Positions 15,916 to 24,341 of a stretch of 41,282 nt of DNA are shown piece after piece; position 1 is the first letter of the stretch, and each line of letters begins with the position of its first letter. The DNA is taken from positions 1 to 41,282 of the forward strand of contig JBEIRY010000005.1 of assembly GCA_040375675.1 (NCBI GenBank), given 5' to 3'. The notes beneath the pieces were generated by a model. It had not been told where the DNA came from and ran no database searches. It saw only the letters and a list, made by a program, of their open reading frames with translations. A program made the translations under genes and the position numbers. This DNA is from CAIUSP01 sp040375675 (GTDB taxonomy: Bacteria > Actinomycetota > Thermoleophilia > Solirubrobacterales > 70-9).

Positions 15916-18054
15916 GTCGAGCGATCCGATAACGCCCTTGAAGGCCTCCAGAGATACCTCTGGAGATGCCAACTCGCTGGCCAATCTAGCCGCACCTGAA
16001 GCAATCCTCTCCCGCAGCTTGTCGTCTCTCAATAACTCTGCGATCGCTTCTCCGAGGGCCTCCGGATCCGAGGGCGGCACGAGAAGGATCGTCTCTCCAT
16101 CTTGGTGAAGCTCTGGAAGCACGCCCCTCGCCGTGGCAACCATCGGGGTGCCGGCAAGACCAGCCTCGAACGCAACACGACCGAATCCCTCGTTGTAAGT
16201 GGTCGCGGGGTTCACGGCAATGTCGGCTGCCGAGAGGAGAGGGCCGAGCGGATCAGTCCGTTCCCTGCGGATGACGACTGAGCCGAGGCCCAGTTCCTCG
16301 ATCTGCCGGTCCAGTTCGGCCGAGTAGGAAAGATCCTGTTCTCTCGGGAAGGGCGCTCCGTTGATCAGCACTCTCAGATCCGGGAACTCCTCGCGCAGAC
16401 GAGGGAGCGAGGAGATGAGAGCGTGTTGCCCACGTCCCCGGCTTATCGATCCGATGCAGACGAGCAACGGTGCCTTCGGCTCGATGCCGTTGTCGGATCT
16501 GAACGACGAGGCATCCCCGGTGCATTCGGACTGCTCGATCGGCGGGTAGTGGACGACTGCGCGGGCCGGATCGGACATCAGCCGCGAGACACCCGGAGAG
16601 CAGACGATCACGGTCCGGGCGAGCCTCGATTCGAGGCGAATCAGCCCTTCCATCGTGAGCCTCCTCACGAGCGCGGCGACTCTCCCTTCCCCCGGGCGCC
16701 TCTCTCGCGGCGGTATCTCGGCTGCGTAGAGCAAGACCGGAATCCGCTCCAGCCGTGCCGCAAAGACCAACGACGGCAGGACCGTGGTGACTGCAAGGAC
16801 GAGTTTCACGTCGCGGGACCGAAGCCATGCACGAAACATGTGGGTCTCCTCTCGCAACCTGCGCAAAGACCCAAGACGAGAGTGGTCTCCCTGATTGGCG
16901 GACACGATCGAATATGGAAGGGACACCAGTTCTCCTCCGAGCTCTCGATAGATCGGATCCACCGGCTCGCCAGACGGCACCACCACATCGACCGGTCTCT
17001 GGCTGGAGAGCCAACGGACCTCGTTCACGAGTGACCTCACCGGCCCACCGATCAGCGAAGTGTGGAAGACGACAGCTGCACGCCCGGCTCGGGCGAGATC
17101 TGCGGAGGAAGACCTGATCTCACCCCGCCGGCGAAGGCGGCGGCGCAGGTTCGTCCAGAGCCCGACCGATCCAGGAAGATCCTCTGGATATCGATGGCGA
17201 GAGGGATCGGTTCTCAGCCCGGCCATCCTGCCGCTCAAGCCACCGACATTCCGGTCGACCACGACCTGACCGATTGCAAGCGGCAAATCTCTGGCTACCA
17301 CCGCGACGACCCGGCTCGGCGTCAGCACTCCCCACTTGCGAAGTACATATCCGCGCCCAAAGCCCATCAGGCGGTTCTTCTCGGCAGATCCCGAACCCAG
17401 CGTGGCCGAATGCTCATGGGTGCCGCGTGCATCCGCGACCAGCCGACACCGACCCCCCCGCTCCCGCAGTCGCAGGACCAGATCCACATCCTCCCAGTAG
17501 GCAAAGAGGTTCTCATCGAATCCGCCAACCTCGAGGAAGCTCTCGCGGTCAAAGGCGGCAGCGGCTCCCGAAGGTCCAACCGGATCAGGAACCTCTCCCT
17601 CGAGGACAGAGATGGGTCGACCGTTCAGGTAATCGAATACCAACAGGGTCTTGTCGAGCTCCATCCCCGCAGAATCGATCAGCTCGGGATTTCGGGACTG
17701 TCGCATCACCCCGGCCGCCATCGTGACCGATGAAGCTGGATCTATCGCTGCTGCCATCCGCGAGACGAATCCCTGATCGACCACGCAATCGTCGTTGAGC
17801 AGGATGAGCGAATCCCCTTTCGCCTCACGGGCTGCGAGGTTAACCGCAGCCGAGTAGCCGAGATTGTGGCCTGGAGCGAGCACCCTGACCCCAGTCGTTT
17901 CGGGGATCGGTGCTGCGCTGATCGCGGGGTGATCCCGATTGTCGACCACGATCGTCTCGAAATCAGAGCCCTCCATCTCGAGAGAGGCGAGAACGCCCCT
18001 GCACCTGTCAGCGGAAAGGGTCGGAACGATCACGGTCTGGCTACGCGCGCTCAT
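15892..18054 (-). CDS. Two-domain glycosyltransferase: GT2 fused to GT4
   Basis: The protein is 720 residues from ATG 18054, which overlaps the upstream methyltransferase stop (ATGA); the frame to 18132 is an over-extension. The N-terminal GT2 half (about 1-275) has TVIVPTLSADRCRG, ETIVVDNRDH, LGYSAAVNLAA, LILLNDDCVVDQG and FDENLFAYWEDVDLVLRLRERG. After a basic linker, the GT4 half (about 340-720) has a Rossmann start VVFHTSLIGGPVRSLV, LLVCIGSISRGRGQHALI, and the donor-binding NPATTYNEGFGRVAFEAGLAGTP..ATARGVLPEL region. It could make two successive linkages of one repeat unit. Both halves keep their catalytic acidic motifs, so both look active. Confidence 0.88.
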   Translation of the reverse strand: MSARSQTVIVPTLSADRCRGVLASLEMEGSDFETIVVDNRDHPAISAAPIPETTGVRVLAPGHNLGYSAAVNLAAREAKGDSLILLNDDCVVDQGFVSRMAAAIDPASSVTMAAGVMRQSRNPELIDSAGMELDKTLLVFDYLNGRPISVLEGEVPDPVGPSGAAAAFDRESFLEVGGFDENLFAYWEDVDLVLRLRERGGRCRLVADARGTHEHSATLGSGSAEKNRLMGFGRGYVLRKWGVLTPSRVVAVVARDLPLAIGQVVVDRNVGGLSGRMAGLRTDPSRHRYPEDLPGSVGLWTNLRRRLRRRGEIRSSSADLARAGRAAVVFHTSLIGGPVRSLVNEVRWLSSQRPVDVVVPSGEPVDPIYRELGGELVSLPYSIVSANQGDHSRLGSLRRLREETHMFRAWLRSRDVKLVLAVTTVLPSLVFAARLERIPVLLYAAEIPPRERRPGEGRVAALVRRLTMEGLIRLESRLARTVIVCSPGVSRLMSDPARAVVHYPPIEQSECTGDASSFRSDNGIEPKAPLLVCIGSISRGRGQHALISSLPRLREEFPDLRVLINGAPFPREQDLSYSAELDRQIEELGLGSVVIRRERTDPLGPLLSAADIAVNPATTYNEGFGRVAFEAGLAGTPMVATARGVLPELHQDGETILLVPPSDPEALGEAIAELLRDDKLRERIASGAARLASELASPEVSLEAFKGVIGSLDSGAATNP

Positions 18055-19073
18055 GACCCCGCCTCTTCGGAACTTCGCCGTCGCAGCCTCGCCGTAACCG
18101 TTCCACCCTTGCCGAGCGCGCTGGCAATCCATTCGAGCGGCACAGCAACCACGAGTAGGGGCAAGGCAAGGAGCAGACCGAATACCGAAGCGGCTCTGCC
18201 TCTCGCCGTATCGCCGAGAGGCTGGCGTTTGATCAAACGGAAGATTGCATCGCGGCTGCCACTAGCCCTGCTGACCAGCGTCTGCCACATGCCGAAAGGG
18301 TTCTGCTCCAGTGACCAGTAGTGCATTCCCTCGACTTCCAGGTCGGAACGATTGGCGATTCTCCTGATCCCGTCAGGTGTGAAGTGAGTCAGGTGCCTTG
18401 GGACGTCCTGTCCGAACCAACGATCACCGCCGATCCCGGCCTGCAGGCTGGCCAGATTCGGAACCGAGAGCACGATAGTGCCGCCGGGAGCAAGCAGCGT
18501 CGCCAGTCGAGAAAGTTCAGCCCCGGGATTCTCGAGATGCTCCAGCACGTGCCAGCAGATGATCAGGTCGAACGAACTTCCAGCGATCGACGAATCGTCC
18601 AGGTCTTCGAACAGATCGATACCCCTTTCCGCTGCTCGCCCTCTTGCCGATGCGGACGGCTCGACCCCGACGACAATCGCTCCGCGGCGGGAAAGGACCT
18701 CCAACAGGCGACCGTCACCTGCTCCGTACTCGAGTACTCGTGAGTTCTCCCTTGGTCTGCCCAATCGCTTCAGCCTTCCGCGATCGGCGACCCGGCGCAG
18801 CGGCTCGATCAGCCGATCCACCGATCGCGCAGGACGAGAGTAGTAACCGCCCTCATAGAGTCCGGTTTGCTCGGTGGTCGCACCGGAGGCCTGTTCGGCG
18901 TCAACGGTAACCGCGGTCCCGCAATCCGGGCAGCGCAGGAGGTCGAAGCCATGCCCGTGCGAAAGCAGCGCGTTGTCAGCCGGAGTTGCAAGCCTCCACG
19001 GCCCGAGAACCCCACCGCAGGCGGGACATGTTCGCGAACCGCTGGACGATGTCTTAGAAAGCACCCTTGCCAC
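18051..19073 (-). CDS. SAM methyltransferase with N-terminal zinc ribbon and C-terminal membrane segment
   Basis: The protein is 340 residues from GTG 19073. The four cysteines C16-x2-C19 and C48-x2-C51 form a probable zinc ribbon. The class I methyltransferase core has VLEYGAGDGRLLEVL (motif I), VVGVEPSASARGRAAERG, FDLIICWHVLEHLENPGAEL and GGTIVLSVPNLASLQAG, followed by RWFGQDVPRHLTHFTPDGI, found in methyltransferases of polysaccharide loci. Near the C-terminus, VFGLLLALPLLVVAVPLEWI is a likely membrane helix. It overlaps the sugar-transferase gene by 20 bases and the GT2-GT4 gene by four. Probable role: methylation of a sugar in the exported glycan. Confidence 0.86.
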   Translation of the reverse strand: MARVLSKTSSSGSRTCPACGGVLGPWRLATPADNALLSHGHGFDLLRCPDCGTAVTVDAEQASGATTEQTGLYEGGYYSRPARSVDRLIEPLRRVADRGRLKRLGRPRENSRVLEYGAGDGRLLEVLSRRGAIVVGVEPSASARGRAAERGIDLFEDLDDSSIAGSSFDLIICWHVLEHLENPGAELSRLATLLAPGGTIVLSVPNLASLQAGIGGDRWFGQDVPRHLTHFTPDGIRRIANRSDLEVEGMHYWSLEQNPFGMWQTLVSRASGSRDAIFRLIKRQPLGDTARGRAASVFGLLLALPLLVVAVPLEWIASALGKGGTVTARLRRRSSEEAGS

Positions 19074-20487
19074 GAACGACCGTGAGCGGAGTCAAAGCGA
19101 TGATCCTGAGGTCGCGGCCGATCGAGAGTCGCTCGACGTAATCGAGTTCGACCGCCAACCGCTCCTGAAAGGTCAGCTCCCCCCTCCCGTAGACCTGCAT
19201 CGGCCCGGTCAGACCGGGCTTCACGCTCAAGCGGAACATGTGCTCGGGGCGGTACCTGCTGACGATCGCGACCTCCTCTGGACGAGGGCCAACCAGGCTC
19301 ATCTCCCCCTTGAGCAGATTCCATATCTGAGGAATCTCATCGAGGCTGAACCGTCGCAGAAGGCGCCCCACCTTGGTCACCCTTGGATCGGCGCGGAACT
19401 TGAACATCGGATCCTCCAGTTCCTCTATCGCGATCAGGTCGGTCAGCTCTTCGGCTGCCCCAACCCGCATCGTCCTGAACTTCCACATCGTGAAGACCCT
19501 GCGATCGAGCCCCACTCGCTCCTGCCTGAAGAGAATCGGTCCATGGCCCTCTAGACGAATCGCTATCGCGACCGGGACTGCAACGAGCAGCGAGACCAGC
19601 GCCAACGGGATTCCGATGGTGAGATCCAGCGCTCTCTTGAGCAGCAGGGTCGAACGCGATACATCGGCGGTCCCGTACTCGAATATGGACATCTCCGCCA
19701 ATCGCGATATCTCCTGCGGGGTTGCCTGGCCGCGGAGCGGACTGACGACCGAGAGCTTTGCCTCGTGTAGGCGGCAGACCTGGGAGATCCTCGAAATCTC
19801 ATGGGCATCCAGCTTCTCGCTCGCAATGACGACCCGGTCGATGCGACTGGAATCCTCGGTGTGTTCGGACATGTGCAGGTCATCGAACAACTCGATCTTC
19901 CTGCGGAAGGTCGAGGCAAGGTCACCCCTACCCACGATCAGAATTTGCTCACTAGGAGTTCGTAGACGCCACAGCCCCCGGCCGATCGATCGGAATACGA
20001 AGGCCAATGAGAAAGTGATCGCTACAGCCTCGATGATCCGCGCGTACCCGATTGCAGCGGGAATGAAGATCATGGCGAGGAGCTCTAGCGCCACGACAGA
20101 TACGGCTGACCAGACGAACAGTCCCGGAGCCTCGTCGAGCGTGAGGTGGCGGATCTCACGGTGATCCCGGTCATAGAGCCCGATGATCTTTGCGATCAGA
20201 ACCGCGGCGGGAAGGAAGGCGAACCCCCACAAACCCCTCTCGATACCCGAGGTGATCAGTAGCGCTGCGGTAAGGGCGATCGAGTCGGCGACCACGAGAT
20301 ATCTGCGTCTGCGCGCGTCGCGCCACCAGCGGCCGCGGCGGGCATCGGCTTCTAGCCCGTCGCCGCTCCCACGAAGGCGCTCGGCGACGAAACCGACGAC
20401 TCCGGAATCACCTCCCTGCCCGGACTCGCTCTCTGGCGAATCCGCCGCTGGATCCGACGTGAATCTGTCGTCTTGCCTGCTGCTCAC
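19054..20487 (-). CDS. Polyprenyl-phosphate sugar-1-phosphate transferase (WbaP/CpsE-like)
   Basis: The protein is 477 residues from GTG 20487, which overlaps the upstream gene's stop as GTGA; the frame to 20724 runs under that gene and is rejected. Four or five N-terminal membrane helices (YLVVADSIALTAALLITSG, FAFLPAAVLIAKIIGLY, GLFVWSAVSVVALELLAMIF) precede a CoA-binding-like domain (EQILIVGRGDLAS). The C-terminal catalytic domain has LKRALDLTIGIPLALVS (re-entrant helix), FTMWKFRTMRVGA, LRRFSLDEIPQIWNLLKGEM and SLVGPRPEE. It starts glycan synthesis by moving a sugar-1-phosphate to undecaprenyl phosphate. This initiation enzyme fits both Wzy- and ABC-exported glycans. Confidence 0.92.
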   Translation of the reverse strand: MSSRQDDRFTSDPAADSPESESGQGGDSGVVGFVAERLRGSGDGLEADARRGRWWRDARRRRYLVVADSIALTAALLITSGIERGLWGFAFLPAAVLIAKIIGLYDRDHREIRHLTLDEAPGLFVWSAVSVVALELLAMIFIPAAIGYARIIEAVAITFSLAFVFRSIGRGLWRLRTPSEQILIVGRGDLASTFRRKIELFDDLHMSEHTEDSSRIDRVVIASEKLDAHEISRISQVCRLHEAKLSVVSPLRGQATPQEISRLAEMSIFEYGTADVSRSTLLLKRALDLTIGIPLALVSLLVAVPVAIAIRLEGHGPILFRQERVGLDRRVFTMWKFRTMRVGAAEELTDLIAIEELEDPMFKFRADPRVTKVGRLLRRFSLDEIPQIWNLLKGEMSLVGPRPEEVAIVSRYRPEHMFRLSVKPGLTGPMQVYGRGELTFQERLAVELDYVERLSIGRDLRIIALTPLTVVRGKGAF

Positions 20488-22352
20488 ATGCCCCCCTGAT
20501 CCTCGAACCGGCCCAGACGAGGATAAAGAAGCAGGGCCTCGGATCTGGCCGCTCGCGCAGCAGCTTCGTCCATCAAGCTCGACTGGATCCGGTACTCGAT
20601 CAGATAGATCCGCCAGTCCTCGCTGTCTTTCGACTTGGCTTTGGAAAGAAGTCGAAGAGCGTCCCGGGGCCTTCCGGCGGCCTCGGCCACGAGTGCGCCT
20701 TGCAGATACGGCGCTCCTGACCATGGCTGCATGGTGTGGGCGTCCGAGGCTCGCTCGGCGGCCAAGGCGTAGTCACCTCCAGACGCTGCCGATCTGCTCT
20801 GGGCGAGCCTTACCTCGCCCGCTGCGATGAGCACGCCTACTGCAATCGCAACCCATGCGACCGGCATGGCGACGAGGCCGAGGCGATACGACTCCGGTCG
20901 GCCAACTCGACCCACGCCGTAACCAGCCAACAGGGCCGCTGCTGCGACCCCAGGGGCGAACGCCGCCGGAACAGTCCAAGACCAGTCGAAGAGCGAGCCG
21001 ACCACTGTGACGGCAGTAATGCCCGTTACTGCAGCAAGCTGCTCGTGCAGTCCTTGCCGCGAACCGAGAACCGCCACCCAGACCAACGCAGTGAAGATGA
21101 GTAGAACGAGACAGCCACCGATTACGCCAAGCTCCGCGAGTACTCCGATCGGCAGAGAGTGGGCGTTGCGCGCGAATAGATCGATCGAAGACCCAGCAGC
21201 CCACCACTCCTCGAACCCGCCGGCCCCCAGCCCGGCAACCGGCCTGAAGGCAAAAGCATCGACAGCTGAGCCCCAGAGCTGCCAGCGCCCGTTGCCGCTT
21301 TCCAGGCCGCCTTCGACTGTTCCGGGAAACGCACCTTGGCCGGGTGGCTCGGTCAAGTTGCCGATTCTCTCTACCGGGTTGATTGCCACGAGTAGCGCCA
21401 CCACCACTGCGCAGCCAATAGCTACGGCCGCGACCGAGAACCTTCTAGGTAGCGGCCCACGGGGCACCAGAAGATCGAGCGCCAACCAACCGATCAGGCT
21501 GAGGGAGAAGATGACAGCGGTTGCAGCGCCGAGCAGCCCACGCTCGAGGCCCCGCCCGAAGACACCGGCCGTCGTCAGCCCGAGCAAATCGGCAACCAGG
21601 TAGAGGATTGCGCCGCCAAGGAGCGCTGTCCCAACAGCAGCGAACTGCCGCCTTCTCTGTGGCGACAGCGCGACCAGAGCAAAGAATCCGATCGCGCAAG
21701 CGAGAGTTGCACCACGGGATCCGGTCATCGCAAGTACCCCTACTGCCAGAGCTGCAGTTCCCGCCGACATCGCCCTGGCCAAACGACCCAGCCCAGTCGA
21801 CCCTACGGCCAGCGAGGAAAGTGAAACGGCCGCGATAGCTGCGAACAGCCCGAGTGCGTTCCAGTACCCGAGCGGGTAGCTCCACCGGTAGGTCGAGCCG
21901 AACAGGGTCGTACGAGATTCCGGCGTCGGGAATGGGGCCGGCCACACCCTGCTGATGATCGCGAGGATCACCACCAGACCCAGCCCGATAGCCAACCCCT
22001 GCAACCACCGTGCGCGTCCGGTTGGGTCCGATCCGGAAAGCAGTACCAAGACGAAGACTCCTGAGTATGCGCTCCACCTGACCGCCTCTTCAACCGCACG
22101 GCCCTGGTCGGCCGCCCACGCTGCAGAGACCCCGGAAAGGACCGCAAGAAGGACGAACCCAGACGCTGCAAGCAGGCCCTGGCGGGATATCTCTGCCGTC
22201 GGAAGCATGCGCCAGACCAGCCCTCCGAGTACGCATCCCCAAGTAACCACGCTCAAAATGGCGAGGCAAAGCGGTGAGGAACCCCCGTCGAAGAGCGAAA
22301 GCACGACTACCGAAGCCGCAACAATCAACGCCTGTGGTTGTTTCCAAGACAC
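20484..22352 (-). CDS. O-antigen ligase/polymerase-like membrane protein with TPR-like tail
   Basis: The protein is 622 residues from GTG 22352. It has about a dozen hydrophobic helices and the large Wzy_C/WaaL-type external loop (from AINPVERIGNL to ARNAHSLPIGVLAELGV), including GRWQLWGSAVDAF, PVAGLGAGGFEEWW and the RNAHS..LAELG segment characteristic of O-antigen ligases. The final ~100 residues have helical pairs like TPR repeats (YALAAERASDAHTMQPWSGA, PRDALRLLSKAKSKDSED). It would polymerise glycan units or attach the finished glycan to a surface acceptor outside the membrane. Ligase versus polymerase cannot be separated by sequence. It is the first gene of the minus-strand run. Confidence 0.85.
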   Translation of the reverse strand: MSWKQPQALIVAASVVVLSLFDGGSSPLCLAILSVVTWGCVLGGLVWRMLPTAEISRQGLLAASGFVLLAVLSGVSAAWAADQGRAVEEAVRWSAYSGVFVLVLLSGSDPTGRARWLQGLAIGLGLVVILAIISRVWPAPFPTPESRTTLFGSTYRWSYPLGYWNALGLFAAIAAVSLSSLAVGSTGLGRLARAMSAGTAALAVGVLAMTGSRGATLACAIGFFALVALSPQRRRQFAAVGTALLGGAILYLVADLLGLTTAGVFGRGLERGLLGAATAVIFSLSLIGWLALDLLVPRGPLPRRFSVAAVAIGCAVVVALLVAINPVERIGNLTEPPGQGAFPGTVEGGLESGNGRWQLWGSAVDAFAFRPVAGLGAGGFEEWWAAGSSIDLFARNAHSLPIGVLAELGVIGGCLVLLIFTALVWVAVLGSRQGLHEQLAAVTGITAVTVVGSLFDWSWTVPAAFAPGVAAAALLAGYGVGRVGRPESYRLGLVAMPVAWVAIAVGVLIAAGEVRLAQSRSAASGGDYALAAERASDAHTMQPWSGAPYLQGALVAEAAGRPRDALRLLSKAKSKDSEDWRIYLIEYRIQSSLMDEAAARAARSEALLLYPRLGRFEDQGGM

Positions 22353-22428
22353 GGTCTCCGAGAGGCTACGGCGCAGCGTCCCGTCACGCCCAACCGCGCA
22401 CTAGTTCAGAATTGGAGCCAGGGCAAAT

Positions 22429-22941
22429 ATGAGAAAGCCAGACCGAAAAGCCAAACGCTTCAGCAGCCGCAGGGGCACTTTTCTCCCTGCATTCTCTCTG
22501 CTTCTGGTGGGAGCTGTCCTGCTCTCACCTACCGCTTCCCTTGCCGATGTCGGCGACCAGTACCTGCCTCAGATACCCGATGCCGGGGGTAAGAAGGACA
22601 AGTACGGAACAGGGGCACAGACAGCGGCTGCGCCGGCAACCACGACTACCTCAACAACCACCACCAAGAAGACGAATGACTCCAACGAGAAGACATCGGA
22701 CGGCTCCGATGAGAGCATCCAGGTCGCCGCACCTCCTCCAGATCAGGGCGGCGGTCCGGGAACCGGTGCCGTGATCGCGCTCTCGCTGCTCGGGATAGCG
22801 CTCGTAGGGGCCGTGCTATGGCTCGTTGCCCGTGGGCAACGGAGTCTTGCCGAGGCAGAGCAGCCTGATCCTCTCCTCGATCAGCCAGACACACCCCGCG
22901 GTGAGATCACCGGTGATGGCCCAGCGAGAAGCCAGCAATGA
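22429..22941 (+). CDS. Secreted or membrane-anchored Thr-rich protein, unknown function
   Basis: The protein is 170 residues. The N-terminus is basic (MRKPDRKAKRFSSRRG) followed by a signal segment (FLPAFSLLLVGAVLLSPTASLADVG). Residues 50-100 are low-complexity Thr/Lys/Asp (TTTTSTTTTKKT). A second hydrophobic helix (VIALSLLGIALVGAVLWLVA) near residues 115-135 would anchor it, leaving a short acidic cytoplasmic tail. No enzyme motif is visible. I do not recognise a family. It is divergent from the ligase gene (76-base gap) and overlaps the glycoside hydrolase ATG (ATGA), so the two are probably made together and may act at the cell surface on the same glycan. Confidence 0.75.
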   Translation: MRKPDRKAKRFSSRRGTFLPAFSLLLVGAVLLSPTASLADVGDQYLPQIPDAGGKKDKYGTGAQTAAAPATTTTSTTTTKKTNDSNEKTSDGSDESIQVAAPPPDQGGGPGTGAVIALSLLGIALVGAVLWLVARGQRSLAEAEQPDPLLDQPDTPRGEITGDGPARSQQ

Positions 22942-24050
22942 TGAGCCTCAGAAACCTGATCCGTACCTCTGCACTGACGGCCTGCCTTTTGGTTTGCGCT
23001 CTCGGGGCAACTGCCTCGGCCCAGGCCGCCACCGACCCCGATCTCGGGGTGATCTCGATCAAAGAGCCCGACTCCGCGGAATTCGATCGAATGGGAGCGG
23101 CTGGTCTCGACGTCTACCGGGTGAACCTGTCCTGGTCTGCGGTCCAGCACTTCTCACCGGACTCCTTCGACTGGAACGGATTCGCAGGGGCGCGCTACGA
23201 CGATCTCATCTGCAACGCCGCCCGTAACGGGATCCAGATCCTCCCCACCGTGTTCGGCGCACCGGCCTGGGCAAACGGGGGTGGGCCGCCCCAGAAACCG
23301 CCGCTGGTCCAACATCGAGACGAGTTCGGGGCGTTCATAGCCGCGGCGGCGGCGCGCTACGGACCGGAGGGATCGATCTGGACGGACCCCGGCAGCCCCT
23401 GTGAGGGCCTGACTCCGCTGCCCGTAACCACCTGGCAGATCTGGAACGAGCCCAACCTGAAGTACTTCTGGGCGCCCAAACCCAACGCGGCTGGCTACAA
23501 GGCAATGCTTGTGGCGGCTCGGAATGCTCTGGAGCCGATCGGGGGCAAAGTAATGCTTGCCGGCCTCTCTCCACGCCCGCAGCCGCAGTTCGGGATCTGG
23601 CCCACCACCTATCTGAACGACCTCTACAAGGCCGGTGCCAAGCCCTACTTCGACTTGATGGCGGCCCACCCATACGACCTCAAGCCCTCCGGGATCACCA
23701 GCCAGGTAACCGCCCTGCGCAAGGTGATGAAGAACTACCGCGACGACGTCAAGGACCTCTGGATCACTGAATTCGGCTGGGCAAGCGGTGGACCGAAGAC
23801 AACCCTTACCGTCAAACCGAAGGTTCAGGCCGCCTATCTCGCGGCGTCGTACAAGATCGCCAAGACCCAGACTGACCTGGGGATAAAGGGGTTGATTTGG
23901 TACGCGCTGCGCGACGTACCGTTCCGTGAAGTCTCACCCCCCGCAACCCGAGACGCGTGGCTCTACCACAGCGGATTGCTCACCAGCAAAGGGATGGCGA
24001 AACCAGCTTGGGATACGTTGGCGAGGCTTGCCGGAGGAAATGCCGGCTAG
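22938..24050 (+). CDS. Exported clan GH-A glycoside hydrolase
   Basis: The protein is 370 residues with a signal peptide (MMSLRNLIRTSALTACLLVCALG..SAQA). The mature part is a TIM-barrel hydrolase: VYRVNLSWSAVQ (strand 2), QILPTVFGAPAW, TTWQIWNEPN with the probable acid/base E171, AAHPYD, and DLWITEFGWASGG with the probable nucleophile E278, then IKGLIWYALRD. The layout resembles GH39/GH5-like retaining enzymes. It may trim or recycle the glycan made by this locus. It ends at TAG 24048-24050; the convergent cysO stop is 24047-24049, so both genes use the same CTAG. Confidence 0.85.
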   Translation: MMSLRNLIRTSALTACLLVCALGATASAQAATDPDLGVISIKEPDSAEFDRMGAAGLDVYRVNLSWSAVQHFSPDSFDWNGFAGARYDDLICNAARNGIQILPTVFGAPAWANGGGPPQKPPLVQHRDEFGAFIAAAAARYGPEGSIWTDPGSPCEGLTPLPVTTWQIWNEPNLKYFWAPKPNAAGYKAMLVAARNALEPIGGKVMLAGLSPRPQPQFGIWPTTYLNDLYKAGAKPYFDLMAAHPYDLKPSGITSQVTALRKVMKNYRDDVKDLWITEFGWASGGPKTTLTVKPKVQAAYLAASYKIAKTQTDLGIKGLIWYALRDVPFREVSPPATRDAWLYHSGLLTSKGMAKPAWDTLARLAGGNAG

Positions 24051-24331
24051 GACTGGAGGGAACCGCCGGCCATCGCCGGCAGGATCACCACGGTGTCGTC
24101 GGCTCCGGCGGCTGTGTCGAGGCCACCGAGGACCCTCACGTCTTCGTCGTTGAGATAGACGTTGACGTAGCGATTGAGATCTCCCTCAGGGGAGAACAGT
24201 TGCTCTCTGATTTCGGGGTGAGCAACCGCCAGCGCTTCCAGCACTGCGCCGACCGTCTCGCCTTCCACCGCGACCTCGTTCTGGTCGCCTGTGTAGGAAC
24301 GCAATACCGGAGGGATCTTCACTGTGGGCAT
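24047..24331 (-). CDS. cysO: CysO-like sulfur carrier protein with masked C-terminal Gly-Gly
   Basis: The protein is 94 residues, a MoaD/ThiS ubiquitin-like carrier: VKIPPVLRSYTGDQNEV, GETVGAVLEALAVAHPEI, VNVYLNDEDVRVLGGLDT and the ending VVILPAMAGG-SLQS. In mycobacterial CysO the chain ends at Gly-Gly, the site adenylated and thiocarboxylated by MoeZ. Here four residues (SLQS) follow, so activation would need prior cleavage, as known for QbsE-type carriers trimmed by a JAMM peptidase. The gene follows moeZ by 10 bases and is in the same operon. MoaD or ThiS identity is possible, but the MoeZ neighbour and the mec-cysM pair in this window favour CysO. Confidence 0.85.
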   Translation of the reverse strand: MPTVKIPPVLRSYTGDQNEVAVEGETVGAVLEALAVAHPEIREQLFSPEGDLNRYVNVYLNDEDVRVLGGLDTAAGADDTVVILPAMAGGSLQS

Positions 24332-24341
24332 CTTCTTAAGC

